From JAVXAG01 sp040307645 (GTDB taxonomy: Bacteria; Bacillota; Clostridia; Peptostreptococcales; Anaerovoracaceae), in the NCBI GenBank assembly GCA_040307645.1, contig JAWRJF010000105.1:1-60376 (forward strand): a DNA stretch of 60,376 bases. Reading direction: 5' to 3'. The notes beneath the pieces were generated by a model, which saw nothing but the letters and a program-made list of their open reading frames with translations, was not told where the DNA came from and made no database searches. Within the stretch, counting starts at the first letter, position 1. Every line of letters starts with the position of its first letter. This document shows, piece by piece, positions 26,621 through 35,250 of the stretch. Both the position numbers and the translations under genes were made by a program.

Positions 26621-27892
26621 CTATTCTTCATCTTCTAAGGTTTTAATAACCTTTAAATTTATTTCAATTGCTTTTTTTTCGTCTGCTTTAGTAACTTTAA
26701 CATGGAAGATTTTATCTCCGATTTCATAGTCGAAAACATCTCCTGTTTCAGGAAGTTTATCTATCTGTAAGACTACCCATCCGTTAACCGTAGTCACATC
26801 GAGTTCCTCATCCTCATCGAAGTAATCAAACATTTTTTCTACATTAGTACTTCCTAAAACTCTATAAGTTCCATCTTGAAGTTTGGTTATTTCTTGCGAT
26901 TCAACCTCATCGTGCTCATCATAAATTTCACCTACGAGTTCCTCTATAATATCCTCCATAGTAACCAGACCTGAAGTTCCACCATACTCGTCTACTATAA
27001 TCGCAATATGAGTTTTATTGAGTTGCAATTTTTTTAGTAAGGCTGAAATTTTCATTGATCCGGCAACATAAACAACTGGTTTAACATAGTCAGAAACAGT
27101 TTTCTCTGTATTGTTTATATAGTTATGAAAATCTTTCTGATTTAAAACCCCTAAAATTTTGTCCAGATCATCTTCATATACCGGTAATCTGGAGAAGCCT
27201 GTTTCCAAAAACAGCTTTGCAACTTCTTCTTTACTTGCATCTATTTCAATTGCCTTTATATCAACTCTAGGCGTAAGCACGTCCCATGCTTCAAGGTCAT
27301 TAAACTCAATAGCATTTTGAATTAGTTCACTTTGATCATTATTTATACTTCCCTCAGTTTCGGCCTCTTCTACTATGGTTAGCAGTTCATCTTCTGTAAT
27401 AGCCCTGGAACAACTTACACGAAAAATTTTTGCTAATATTTTTTTCCACTGGCTGAAAATCCAATTTACAGGAGTCAATATAATCATAAAGCACTTGATA
27501 AGAGGTGCTGATAACATAGAAAACTTTTCTGCATTCTCCTTTGCTACGCTTTTAGGTGATATCTCTCCAAAAACCAAAACTACCACTGTAATGACAATTG
27601 TTGCTATAGTAGCCCCGTACTCCCCATAAAGGTCTACAAACAGAACCGTTGCAACTGCTGTCATTGCAATATTAACAATATTATTTCCTACTAATATGGT
27701 AGACAATAGGCTGTCATATTGCTCCTCAAGTTCCAGTACTCTCTTTGCCATTTTGTTCCCATCATTGGCCAAATTTTTAACTCTAATCCTATTGATAGAT
27801 GTAAACGCGGTTTCAGTAGCCGAAAAATATGCCGACATAATTACCAATACGATAATTGCAATGACTGACCCCGTTATACTGTGACTATCCAT
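26621..27892 (-). CDS. CNNM/CorC-family membrane protein (hemolysin C-like)
   Basis: A 423-residue membrane protein: DUF21 domain with four hydrophobic segments (about 1-185), two CBS domains (about 205-325, with the typical GFSRLPVYEDDLD and EYGGTSGLVTMEDIIEELVGEI) and a C-terminal CorC_HlyC domain (about 340-423). Relatives act in magnesium efflux or metal homeostasis; the old label hemolysin is not a demonstrated role. GGGAGG precedes the ATG at 27892. Its stop lies within 20 bases of the secA start, so it heads the corC-secA-prfB-tex-ppaX-addB run. Confidence 0.9.
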   Translation of the reverse strand: MDSHSITGSVIAIIVLVIMSAYFSATETAFTSINRIRVKNLANDGNKMAKRVLELEEQYDSLLSTILVGNNIVNIAMTAVATVLFVDLYGEYGATIATIVITVVVLVFGEISPKSVAKENAEKFSMLSAPLIKCFMIILTPVNWIFSQWKKILAKIFRVSCSRAITEDELLTIVEEAETEGSINNDQSELIQNAIEFNDLEAWDVLTPRVDIKAIEIDASKEEVAKLFLETGFSRLPVYEDDLDKILGVLNQKDFHNYINNTEKTVSDYVKPVVYVAGSMKISALLKKLQLNKTHIAIIVDEYGGTSGLVTMEDIIEELVGEIYDEHDEVESQEITKLQDGTYRVLGSTNVEKMFDYFDEDEELDVTTVNGWVVLQIDKLPETGDVFDYEIGDKIFHVKVTKADEKKAIEINLKVIKTLEDEE

Positions 27893-28021
27893 CTAATTTT
27901 TATTCCTCCCTGTATTTAGTATTGTAACATAGTATTATACCTTATTTTTCAAGAAAAATAAAGCTTTCTAATTTGAATATTCTGTGACGATAAAGTGTGA
28001 GTTCAATGTTTAGGTCTTTAG

Positions 28022-28050
28022 TTGACACCGTTATATCCTATGAATATAAT
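28022..28050 (+). promoter_or_regulatory. Perfect consensus promoter of birA
   Basis: TTGACA (28022-28027), 17-base spacer, TATAAT (28045-28050). It lies inside the upstream extension of the birA frame, which rules out starts before about 28057. Confidence 0.9.
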
Positions 28051-28077
28051 GTGAATAGAATAAGGAGGTTTTTTACT

Positions 28078-29052
28078 ATGTCAACTAAAACAACTTTACT
28101 AGAAATATTACTAGATAATAAAGAAAAATATATATCAGGCCAAGACCTGGCTGACAAGATAGGTGTATCAAGAAATGCTGTATGGAAAGCCATGGAGCAG
28201 CTTCGCTCTTCTGGTTATAAAATAGAAAGCAAGCCAAGTACAGGATATAAACTTGTAGGCGATACTGATCTTATCACAACTGAATCAATTAAGGATCTTT
28301 TACAGGTCCCATGTAATCTAAAAGTTTTCGACACAGTAGATTCTACTAATAATGTTGCCAAAGAGTTTAAGTCTTTAAACCTCCCAACAATTGTCATAGC
28401 CAACAAACAGACTGCCGGGAGAGGACGTATGGGTAGAACTTTCTATTCTCCTGCCAACTCCGGGCTTTATATGTCCATTGCTTTTAAACCTCTTTTTGAT
28501 TTAAATAAATCTATGAATATAACCATGGCAACTGCTGTAGCAGTATGCCGTGCTTTAGAAAAAACAGCCCATGCCAATCCTAAAATAAAGTGGGTAAATG
28601 ATATATTTGTTAATGGAAAAAAAGTATGTGGTATATTAACTGAAGGCCAAACCAACTTCGAAAGCGGCCAGATTGAAAGTCTTATCGTAGGAATAGGTGT
28701 AAATTGTTTCCCCTCGGATATCCCCAAGGATCTTGCCAATATTGCCGGACCCGTTTCAGAGGATAAGTCTTCTTTTTCTAGAAGTGTTCTTGCTGCCGAA
28801 ATAATAAATCAGTTTTTCTATATATTAGATGATATGGACGAAAAAAGTTTTCTTAATGAATACAGAACCAAGTGTTTTATTTTAGGTAAACCTATATACG
28901 TTTACCCTCACTTAGAGCATAAAGGAATAAAAGCCAGGGCCATTGATATTGCCGATAACGGCGGCTTAATAATCGAATATATGGAAGGCCTTAAATCTCG
29001 CCAGATGACCACACTTACTACAGGTGAGGTGTCTATAAGACTAGAGCAGTAA
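28078..29052 (+). CDS. birA: Bifunctional biotin ligase / biotin operon repressor
   Basis: Attaches biotin to carrier proteins and, via its N-terminal helix-turn-helix, represses biotin genes. The 324-residue protein has the HTH at about 5-65 (SGQDLADKIGVSRNAVWKAM), the ligase core with the biotinyl-AMP loop AGRGRMGRTF near 120, KWVNDIFVNGKKVCGIL, and a C-terminal SH3-like domain. The ATG at 28078 has a perfect AGGAGG and is 28 bases after the -10 box. An in-frame ATG 81 bases upstream precedes the promoter and is rejected. Monocistronic. Confidence 0.95.
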   Translation: MSTKTTLLEILLDNKEKYISGQDLADKIGVSRNAVWKAMEQLRSSGYKIESKPSTGYKLVGDTDLITTESIKDLLQVPCNLKVFDTVDSTNNVAKEFKSLNLPTIVIANKQTAGRGRMGRTFYSPANSGLYMSIAFKPLFDLNKSMNITMATAVAVCRALEKTAHANPKIKWVNDIFVNGKKVCGILTEGQTNFESGQIESLIVGIGVNCFPSDIPKDLANIAGPVSEDKSSFSRSVLAAEIINQFFYILDDMDEKSFLNEYRTKCFILGKPIYVYPHLEHKGIKARAIDIADNGGLIIEYMEGLKSRQMTTLTTGEVSIRLEQ

Positions 29053-29078
29053 AACCTATTACATCTGTCTTACTGCTC
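29044..29078 (+). terminator. Possible weak terminator of birA
   Basis: GAGCAGTAA (which includes the stop codon) and TTACTGCTC form a nine-pair perfect stem with a 17-base loop; AACTAAAAATCTTTTT follows rather than a clean T run. Confidence 0.35.
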
Positions 29079-29102
29079 AACTAAAAATCTTTTTATATTC
29101 TT

Positions 29103-29723
29103 CTAAATTTTCTCGTATTTAATGGGGTTAGATTCTTCAAAATAAACGGTATATCCGTGTCCCGGATCAGGAATCCAATCCCATAGATTTTTATTTTCTG
29201 AAGCAAATAGCTCCATCATTATTTGGGAAATCACTCCTCCATGACATACCACAATGGAAACAGCATCTTTTCCATTATCTCTATGAGCATCTTCTCTTAG
29301 CTTGTGGTAACTTAAAAGTTCCTTCAATCCTAAAGAAACTCTTTTAATAAAACTTTTTTTGCTATCACCACCTGGAAACGCTACTTCACCGGACTGATCA
29401 TCTGCCCAAGTTATAAAACCTTCCAGATCCTTTAATTCTTCATATGATTTACACTCAAACTCTCCAAAGTTCATTTCCTGAAGGTTTGTAATTGTTTTAT
29501 GCTCAATCTCTCCATAAATTATTTCAAAAGTTTCTTCTGTTCTTAATAGTCCCGATGTGTAAAGATCTGCAAACTCTGGGTCAGGATACCTGCCCTCATC
29601 AGTTAAAGTTTTAAGCAATTTCCTGCCTTCTTCAGCTAAAGGCAGATCAGTTTTTCCGTAATACCATTTCTTTACATTCCCCTCTGTAATTCCATGACGT
29701 ATAAAATGTATACAAGATTTCAT
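29103..29723 (-). CDS. cobC: Histidine phosphatase, probable alpha-ribazole phosphatase (CobC-like)
   Basis: A 206-residue histidine-phosphatase protein with the phosphoryl-accepting RHG (FIRHGITEGN, residues 8-17), the GLLRTEETFE segment and the distal catalytic histidine in VCHGGVISQI. The superfamily is broad, but as the last gene of a cobT-cobU-cobS operon it most likely removes the phosphate from alpha-ribazole 5'-phosphate or adenosylcobalamin 5'-phosphate, the CobC step. The upstream small CobU-like gene ends three bases away, indicating tight co-translation. Confidence 0.75.
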   Translation of the reverse strand: MKSCIHFIRHGITEGNVKKWYYGKTDLPLAEEGRKLLKTLTDEGRYPDPEFADLYTSGLLRTEETFEIIYGEIEHKTITNLQEMNFGEFECKSYEELKDLEGFITWADDQSGEVAFPGGDSKKSFIKRVSLGLKELLSYHKLREDAHRDNGKDAVSIVVCHGGVISQIMMELFASENKNLWDWIPDPGHGYTVYFEESNPIKYEKI

Positions 29724-29725
29724 TT

Positions 29726-30118
29726 TTACCTCTTCTCTTCTTTAATGTTTTGACCTATTCCGCAGAACACTCTAGTGATTACATCTGCTCTTTTGCCTAG
29801 AAAAACCATGGTTCTTCCTGTCATTTCCCTCCAGGCTCTCTCCTTTTTTTCCATAGGTACAACTCCTTGGGAAATATCCGTGCAAATAACGATTTTATCC
29901 TTTAATATTTCCCATTGTTCTTCTAAATAATCTTTTGCTTCAATTTCCCCATTAACACAGGCAAATATAAAATTCTCTAAGTTAGTTATAATTTTTTTAT
30001 CCAGGTCAATATTTATTGTGTCCATTTCACATTGAAACACATCTTCCATCTGTAAGTTATATTTTTCTAATGCATATTCCAGTTTGCCCTGATATGCTCC
30101 TCCAAAAATTAATATCAT
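29726..30118 (-). CDS. Small CobU-like protein (second copy)
   Basis: A 130-residue protein that looks like a shortened CobU. It starts with a P-loop-like GGAYQGKLEYA, where CobU has GGxxSGKS, and keeps the CobU C-terminal pattern SQGVVPMEKKERAWREMTGR followed by a FCGIG segment. The middle of CobU, with the guanylylation histidine and the ATMIPVDDEDRARI region, is missing. It sits in the cobalamin operon two genes after a proper cobU. It might be a regulatory or divided subunit, or a kinase for another substrate; none is shown. The GKS to GKL change makes normal kinase activity uncertain. Confidence 0.7.
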   Translation of the reverse strand: MILIFGGAYQGKLEYALEKYNLQMEDVFQCEMDTINIDLDKKIITNLENFIFACVNGEIEAKDYLEEQWEILKDKIVICTDISQGVVPMEKKERAWREMTGRTMVFLGKRADVITRVFCGIGQNIKEEKR

Positions 30119-30138
30119 AATCTACCTCTATATTATAG

Positions 30139-30894
30139 CTAAATAATAGCTAACATTAAAATTCCTGCCAGTTCAGTTATGCTGATTGTATACCCTGCAA
30201 TATCACCGCTCATTCCCCCAAGCTGTTTTCTGGCATATCCACAAACCAGAAATCCAACTATAATCATCAATAATGAACATGCTAATGTGTCTATCCATCG
30301 AAGGCTAAAGTACAATCCTGCACAAACTACTGTGACTACCTGGAAGATAACTGCTATTCTGTACTTAGCTCTGCCCTTCTCTTCATAGTCTTTAACATAC
30401 TGGCTATGACCAATCGGCTTATAACTAAGAACACAGATTGCTGACACTCCCCTACTTATTACAGGGATAATTAACAGATTCATAATGTCTAAACCTTCTA
30501 AAGCCGTATAAATTGATACATAAAACCCTATAAATAGGAGTACCAATGTTATCACTGCAAAAGCACCTGTATGTGAATCCTTTAAAATTCTCTGTCTTTC
30601 TTCTAAAGGCCTTCGTGACATAATAGCGTCATTACAATCCATAAATCCATCTAAGTGCATAAAACCACAGATTCCATATATAAAAACCATAAGTATTAAA
30701 GCTGCCATTGTTTCTGGAATCTTGAAATAATCAGCTAGCCAGTACAATAACATCCATAATAATCCTATAACCAAACCTACGCTTGGTAAAAAGGCTAGCA
30801 TAATATTTTTTAAGTTGCTATCCCATCGTTTTAAAGGGCATGGTAAGGACAAAAAGTTACCCCATGCCATAAAAAAGCCAGTAACAAATTTCAT
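30139..30894 (-). CDS. cobS: Adenosylcobinamide-GDP ribazoletransferase (cobalamin synthase)
   Basis: Joins adenosylcobinamide-GDP with alpha-ribazole (phosphate) to finish cobalamin. The 251-residue protein is mostly hydrophobic, with several membrane segments, and has the CobS acidic motif HLDGFMDCNDA near 90, then SHTGAFAV and a late GGMSGD segment. I prefer the ATG at 30894 (MKFVTGFFMAWGNF) since CobS proteins start there; the in-frame ATG at 30936 would overlap cobU by 26 bases. The ribosome binding site is weak (AGTGGG). Confidence 0.92.
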   Translation of the reverse strand: MKFVTGFFMAWGNFLSLPCPLKRWDSNLKNIMLAFLPSVGLVIGLLWMLLYWLADYFKIPETMAALILMVFIYGICGFMHLDGFMDCNDAIMSRRPLEERQRILKDSHTGAFAVITLVLLFIGFYVSIYTALEGLDIMNLLIIPVISRGVSAICVLSYKPIGHSQYVKDYEEKGRAKYRIAVIFQVVTVVCAGLYFSLRWIDTLACSLLMIIVGFLVCGYARKQLGGMSGDIAGYTISITELAGILMLAII

Positions 30895-30910
30895 TTTACA
30901 TACCCACTTT

Positions 30911-31444
30911 CTATTTAAAATAATATCTATTGCCAAAGGTTACTTCTATTACCTGATCACATATATTGGCTAGTTCTCTGTCAATTTTGGCAAGGGCTTT
31001 TCTATATGTTTCAGTATACTCATCAAAGTTTCTCCCATCGGAATAAATATAATCCGATACAAATACTGTATTACCAGTCTTCCTAGCAAACTCAACAAGT
31101 TCTTCTGCAACACGCTCCCCTGCTTTAAGGTCAATAGTACCATCTTTTTTGAACATCTCATTAGAAAGAAGAGCTGTTACACTATCCAACAAAAAAGCCC
31201 CTTTAGGGTTTATATTTTCCTTTAAGGCCTGGCAAATATCCACTCCCTGCTCTATAGTTTCAAATCCCCAGCCATCTCTTTCATGCAAATGCCTTTTTAT
31301 ACGGGCCCTATCTTCATCGTCAACAGGTATCATTGTCGCAATATAATATAATTCTACACATTGCTCTACAGACATCTTCCTTGCCAGCTCCTGAGCAAAA
31401 TATGATTTACCGTTTTTGCAGCCACCACTAATAAATATATTCAT
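30911..31444 (-). CDS. cobU: Adenosylcobinamide kinase / guanylyltransferase
   Basis: Phosphorylates adenosylcobinamide and transfers GMP to it. The 177-residue product has the P-loop GGCKNGKS (residues 7-14), the YIATMIPVDDEDRARI segment, and the HLHERDGWGFETIE stretch with the histidine expected to carry GMP. The C-terminal GxVP region common in CobU is weak here, and interestingly it is present in the small CobU-like protein two genes downstream. Start and cobT stop overlap as TAATG, so translation is coupled. Confidence 0.9.
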   Translation of the reverse strand: MNIFISGGCKNGKSYFAQELARKMSVEQCVELYYIATMIPVDDEDRARIKRHLHERDGWGFETIEQGVDICQALKENINPKGAFLLDSVTALLSNEMFKKDGTIDLKAGERVAEELVEFARKTGNTVFVSDYIYSDGRNFDEYTETYRKALAKIDRELANICDQVIEVTFGNRYYFK

Positions 31445-32583
31445 TAAAATAGATTTCCCTCTCTTATTTCTTCTAGATAACCACCATCTATAGACGCTTC
31501 TTCAAGAGTTGCCATTATGTTCATTGCAGCAGTAGCAGTCTCAATTATCTTAAACGCCACAGGACATCCGCTTCCTTCTCCTAATCTCATTCCAAGATCG
31601 AACATAGGCTTAATTCCTAACCTATCCATGGCTATTATGTAACCTCTTTCATATGATTTATGGGAAGCAAACATAAAATCTGTTACAAGAGGATTAAGTT
31701 CTTTTGCAACGCATGCAGCTACAACAGAAATATATCCATCAATTACAACTGGTAATCTGTATATGGCTGCTCCTAAGAAAGCTCCCACCATGGCACAAAT
31801 ATCAAAACCACCTACTTTTGCAAGTTTTTCTATTGGATCTCCCATGCACCAGCTGTTAACTGCGTCATCAACAATCTTAATTTTCTTTGCAAAACCCTGG
31901 TCATTTAATCCACCACCTCTGCCAACAGTTTCAACTGCTTTAGCGCCAGTCAGTGCACTTAATACTGCTGCAGTAGTTGTGGTATTGCCGATACCCATTT
32001 CTCCTACACCAAAAATTTGACATCCTGCGTCTTTTAAAGCCTTTGCCGCCTCAATTCCTGTCAGTATTCCCTGAACAGCTTGAGCCCTTGTCATTGAAGC
32101 TTCTTTAGCTAGATTTTTAGTACCATTAGCGATTCTACGGTTTACAATTTTCTTACTAACATGGTTAATTCCATCTTCTCCCATAGTAAGCATGTCATCC
32201 GTTAATAGCTGGCTTGGTATGTCCATCTTGACCCCAACGTCAACTATAAGAAGATCTATATTATGGTACTTAGCCATAGAACTTACGCCTGTAAGACCTC
32301 TAGTAAAATTAATGGTTTGTAAAAGAGTAACCGACTGAGGCGCAGAAGCTATTCCTTCTTCAACAACACCATTATCAGCACACATTATTGCAATCCCCTG
32401 TTTCTTAACTTCATTCTTAATATTTCCAGTAATTCCTGCAAGTTTAATCGAAATGTCCTCTAAGTAGCCTAAACTTCCTGGTGGCTTTGCCAAGTAATCT
32501 TGTCTCGCTTTTGCCATTTCCATTGCTTTTTCATCTGCACCCTTAATAGTACCAATCAATTCAAACATCTTTTTTTCATTCAT
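31444..32583 (-). CDS. cobT: Nicotinate-nucleotide-dimethylbenzimidazole phosphoribosyltransferase
   Basis: Makes alpha-ribazole 5'-phosphate, activating the cobalamin lower ligand. The 379-residue protein shows CobT landmarks: KPPGSLGYLE near residue 33, CADNGVVEEG near 68, GVGEMGIGNTTTTAA near 200, and late LGMRLGEGSGCPVA with the catalytic glutamate. The lower ligand actually used may be another base or phenolic; that cannot be read here. AAGGA precedes the ATG. Downstream of a TIM-barrel gene and overlapping cobU. Confidence 0.96.
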   Translation of the reverse strand: MNEKKMFELIGTIKGADEKAMEMAKARQDYLAKPPGSLGYLEDISIKLAGITGNIKNEVKKQGIAIMCADNGVVEEGIASAPQSVTLLQTINFTRGLTGVSSMAKYHNIDLLIVDVGVKMDIPSQLLTDDMLTMGEDGINHVSKKIVNRRIANGTKNLAKEASMTRAQAVQGILTGIEAAKALKDAGCQIFGVGEMGIGNTTTTAAVLSALTGAKAVETVGRGGGLNDQGFAKKIKIVDDAVNSWCMGDPIEKLAKVGGFDICAMVGAFLGAAIYRLPVVIDGYISVVAACVAKELNPLVTDFMFASHKSYERGYIIAMDRLGIKPMFDLGMRLGEGSGCPVAFKIIETATAAMNIMATLEEASIDGGYLEEIREGNLF

Positions 32584-32599
32584 AGCATACGTTCCTTTT

Positions 32600-33367
32600 C
32601 TATATAATATTATTATTTTTCATCCATAAAATTGAACTCTTACAGTCCATGCTCTCGATGGTAATTGTGGTGTCTCTACTACAATTCTTTTCAATTCCGT
32701 CAAAAATATCTCCAATATTCATGCTACCATTGTCAATAGAATTATGCAAATCTTTATTTCCATCGTTGTTATGCATATGTATATGTGATATATATGGCCC
32801 CAGAGTCTCTATCCAGTCTATAACATTTAGCTTGTCTTTAATAAAGACATTTGCGTGTCCTACATCTAAACATGCTTTTACTCTTTTATCCCCAATTTTT
32901 TCTATAAGCTCTCTCATTAAAAAAGGTTCATCTTCAAATACGTTTTCTATTGCTAAATTAAAATCTTCCGGTTTATCTTTGATAAAATCCCTCCAAAAGT
33001 CTACAGATCGTTCTACATGCCATTCCTTAAAATATAAAAATGGCATATATCCTGAATGTACCACCATTTTCTTTACCCCCATTTTTTTAGAAACAGCGTA
33101 AGCTTGTTCTAATCTTGTATATGTTAGATCTACAACTTTAGGATCCATAGAATCAGGGCTTAACTCAGTAAACGGCCCATGGATTATAGCTTTGCATCTT
33201 TTGCATTTTTCCCAGTCTCTATTCATCTGAATCAGGGTATTGTCAATATTTTCATCGTCAAGATTAGCTGAAATGCAAAGATGATTAAACTCAATATTCA
33301 AGTTATTTAATGCAATAGTTTCTATGGCCTCGTTAGCAAATGTTGCTATATATATTCTTTCTCTCAC
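32600..33367 (-). CDS. Sugar-phosphate isomerase/AP-endonuclease-like TIM-barrel protein
   Basis: A 255-residue xylose-isomerase-like TIM barrel. Likely metal-site segments are HGPFTELSPDS, VVHSGYM, LAIENVFED, CLDVGHANVF and HIHMHNNDG, ending with a TIESMD glutamate. GTG is the start codon (33367), with GGAG about 10 bases upstream. It is the first gene of the cobT-cobU-cobS operon, 16 bases before cobT. Function unknown: it could act on a sugar phosphate or on the lower-ligand ribotide, or simply be co-transcribed. Confidence 0.8.
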   Translation of the reverse strand: MRERIYIATFANEAIETIALNNLNIEFNHLCISANLDDENIDNTLIQMNRDWEKCKRCKAIIHGPFTELSPDSMDPKVVDLTYTRLEQAYAVSKKMGVKKMVVHSGYMPFLYFKEWHVERSVDFWRDFIKDKPEDFNLAIENVFEDEPFLMRELIEKIGDKRVKACLDVGHANVFIKDKLNVIDWIETLGPYISHIHMHNNDGNKDLHNSIDNGSMNIGDIFDGIEKNCSRDTTITIESMDCKSSILWMKNNNII

Positions 33368-33448
33368 TATATTTTTTCTCCAATTATCAAGGTTGTATTA
33401 TTTACAATCATTTTATCATAAATTTGTATTTAAAAAAAGTTTCCTCAC

Positions 33449-33477
33449 TTGTAAATATTATCTTAATTTAATATAAT
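33449..33477 (+). promoter_or_regulatory. Promoter of the DMT transporter-HD protein operon
   Basis: TTGTAA (33449-33454), 17-base spacer, TATAAT (33472-33477), 44 bases before the ATG at 33521. Confidence 0.7.
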
Positions 33478-33520
33478 GATACTAGGTATTATTATATTAA
33501 ATAGAAAAGGAAATAAAAAC

Positions 33521-34459
33521 ATGAACAAAAAATTACAAAGTGATCTTATGTTATTGCTCACTGCAATTATCTGGGGATCGGCATTCGTTGCCCAAAAAGC
33601 AGGAGCTGTTCTAGAACCATTCACTTATAATGGTATCAGAATGTTAATTGGTGGTATAGTCCTTATTCCAGTTATTTTTGTATTACAAAAACTTAATGGC
33701 AATAAAAAAGATGATACTACTAAAACCGAAGCCGATTTAAAACTAGAAAAGAAAGTCCTGATTATTGGCGGTATTGTTTGTGGTTTTGTTCTCTTTGTGG
33801 CATCATCACTACAACAGTTTGGCTTATATTTCGATACGGATGCAGGTAAAGCCGGATTCATTACTTCTCTATACATAGTAATTGTTCCAGTTCTAGGCCT
33901 GTTCCTTAAGAAAAAAGTACGTCCTATTATTTGGTTTTGCGTTGCATTAGGAGCAGTTGGTTTCTATCTCCTTTGCATTGTAGGAAAAACTGATCAATTA
34001 ACACTACAGTCTGGAGACTTTTTCGTATTACTTTGTTCATTTGCTTTCTCATGCCATATCTTGGTTGTAGATCACTTCTCACCAAAATGTGACGGGGTTA
34101 AGCTTTCATGCATACAATTTTTCGTTGCCGGCATAGCAGGCTTACTATGTATGGCTATTTTTGAAACTCCTGTTTTAGAAGATATTATTGATTGCTGGCT
34201 TCCAATTTTATATTGTGGCGTGCTATCATCAGGTGTTGCTTATACATTACAGATAATCGGCCAAAAGAATGCAGAGCCAACAGTTGCCTCACTAATAATG
34301 AGTTTGGAATCTGTTTTCGCTGTAATCTTTGGTGTCTTATTAATAAACGAAACTTTAACTTTATATGAGGGTCTTGGCTGTATCGTAATATTCATCGCAG
34401 TAATTATATCTCAGTTGCCTTCTAAAGAAGATAGATTGAAAGCAAAGGAAGTGGAATAA
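33521..34459 (+). CDS. EamA/DMT-family transporter
   Basis: A 312-residue inner-membrane protein with about ten hydrophobic segments arranged as two EamA repeats, one opening with LLLTAIIWGSAFVAQK and one with FVLLCSFAFSCHILVVDHFS. A hydrophilic lysine-rich loop (about residues 55-80) splits the first repeat. Members export or import amino acids and metabolites; the substrate is not predictable. AAAGGAAAT precedes the ATG at 33521; an in-frame ATG at 33476 overlaps the -10 box and is rejected. The next gene follows after one base. Confidence 0.88.
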   Translation: MNKKLQSDLMLLLTAIIWGSAFVAQKAGAVLEPFTYNGIRMLIGGIVLIPVIFVLQKLNGNKKDDTTKTEADLKLEKKVLIIGGIVCGFVLFVASSLQQFGLYFDTDAGKAGFITSLYIVIVPVLGLFLKKKVRPIIWFCVALGAVGFYLLCIVGKTDQLTLQSGDFFVLLCSFAFSCHILVVDHFSPKCDGVKLSCIQFFVAGIAGLLCMAIFETPVLEDIIDCWLPILYCGVLSSGVAYTLQIIGQKNAEPTVASLIMSLESVFAVIFGVLLINETLTLYEGLGCIVIFIAVIISQLPSKEDRLKAKEVE

Positions 34460-34460
34460 T

Positions 34461-35009
34461 ATGTTATCAAGAGAAGAGGCCTTAGAATTACTAAAAAAAT
34501 ATAACAAAGAAGAATTTCATGTTCACCATGGAGAAATGGTAGAAGGGACTATGCGTTATTTCGCCGAAAAACTAGGCTATAACGATGAGGCGGATTTTTG
34601 GGCAATGGTTGGTCTTCTCCACGACATAGATTTTGAAATGTGGCCTTTAGAGCATTGTAAAAAAGCTCCTGAACTGTTATTAGAGGCTGGGGTAGATGAA
34701 AAAATGATCCACGCAATAGTTTCTCATGGTTACGGGCTTTGTTGTGATGTCAAACCTGAGCACCAAATGGAAAAGGTTCTCTTTGCCTGTGATGAACTTA
34801 CCGGTTTAATAGGTGCTGCTGCGTTAATGCGTCCTTCAAAAAGTTGCAAAGATATGGAGTTAAAATCTTTAAAAAAGAAATTTAAAGATAAGCATTTTGC
34901 TGCAGGATGTGATAGAGAAATAATTAAACAGGGGGCAGAAATGTTAGGTTGGGAACTTGACCAACTACTTAGCGATACATTAGAGGCTATGAAACTTATC
35001 GAAAAATAA
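34461..35009 (+). CDS. HD-domain phosphohydrolase-like protein
   Basis: A 182-residue protein with an HD metal-binding pattern: HHGEMVEG near 20, LLHDIDFEMWP near 54 and HAIVSHGYG near 85, followed by FACDELTGLI. Such stand-alone HD proteins are phosphohydrolases of unknown specificity, often acting on nucleotides. Its start is one base after the transporter stop codon, so the pair is translationally linked. A strong terminator follows. Confidence 0.8.
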   Translation: MLSREEALELLKKYNKEEFHVHHGEMVEGTMRYFAEKLGYNDEADFWAMVGLLHDIDFEMWPLEHCKKAPELLLEAGVDEKMIHAIVSHGYGLCCDVKPEHQMEKVLFACDELTGLIGAAALMRPSKSCKDMELKSLKKKFKDKHFAAGCDREIIKQGAEMLGWELDQLLSDTLEAMKLIEK

Positions 35010-35036
35010 TATAAAACATTACAAATGTCTCTAGCG

Positions 35037-35074
35037 AAGGCCGATTCCTGAATATCTCAGGGGTCGGCCTTTTG
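35037..35074 (+). terminator. Terminator after the HD-protein gene
   Basis: AAGGCCGA (35037-35044) pairs with TCGGCCTT, with an inner CCTGA/TCAGG stem. TTTT ends the hairpin. Confidence 0.8.
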
Positions 35075-35200
35075 CGAACAAATATTTAAGTATTACATCA
35101 AAATATTCGGTTTCCCTTCTATTTATCCAGTTATTTTAATATTTCCTTAAAATTGTTCTATATATTATGAACATTGTATTGAAGAATACCCCCTTTTACA

Positions 35201-35209
35201 TGATATAAT
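35201..35209 (+). promoter_or_regulatory. Extended -10 promoter of the purine permease gene
   Basis: TGATATAAT: TG plus one base plus a perfect TATAAT. A TTGAAG hexamer lies 19 bases upstream. No purine-riboswitch core is visible in the 40-base leader or the upstream gap. Confidence 0.55.
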
Positions 35210-35250
35210 TATTATAGAATTAATATTTAATAAGGGAGAATTACCGAGAC

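Noticed and set aside
27997..28077. Upstream extension of birA in the same frame
   Set aside because: A perfect -35/-10 promoter lies inside it and a strong AGGAGG precedes the ATG at 28078.
33368..33520. Cobalamin riboswitch ahead of the cob operon
   Set aside because: The gap is short and lacks the B12-box; it holds the divergent transporter promoter.
35075..35250. Purine riboswitch ahead of the permease gene
   Set aside because: No conserved purine-aptamer core or second hairpin could be found; only an extended -10 promoter is visible.
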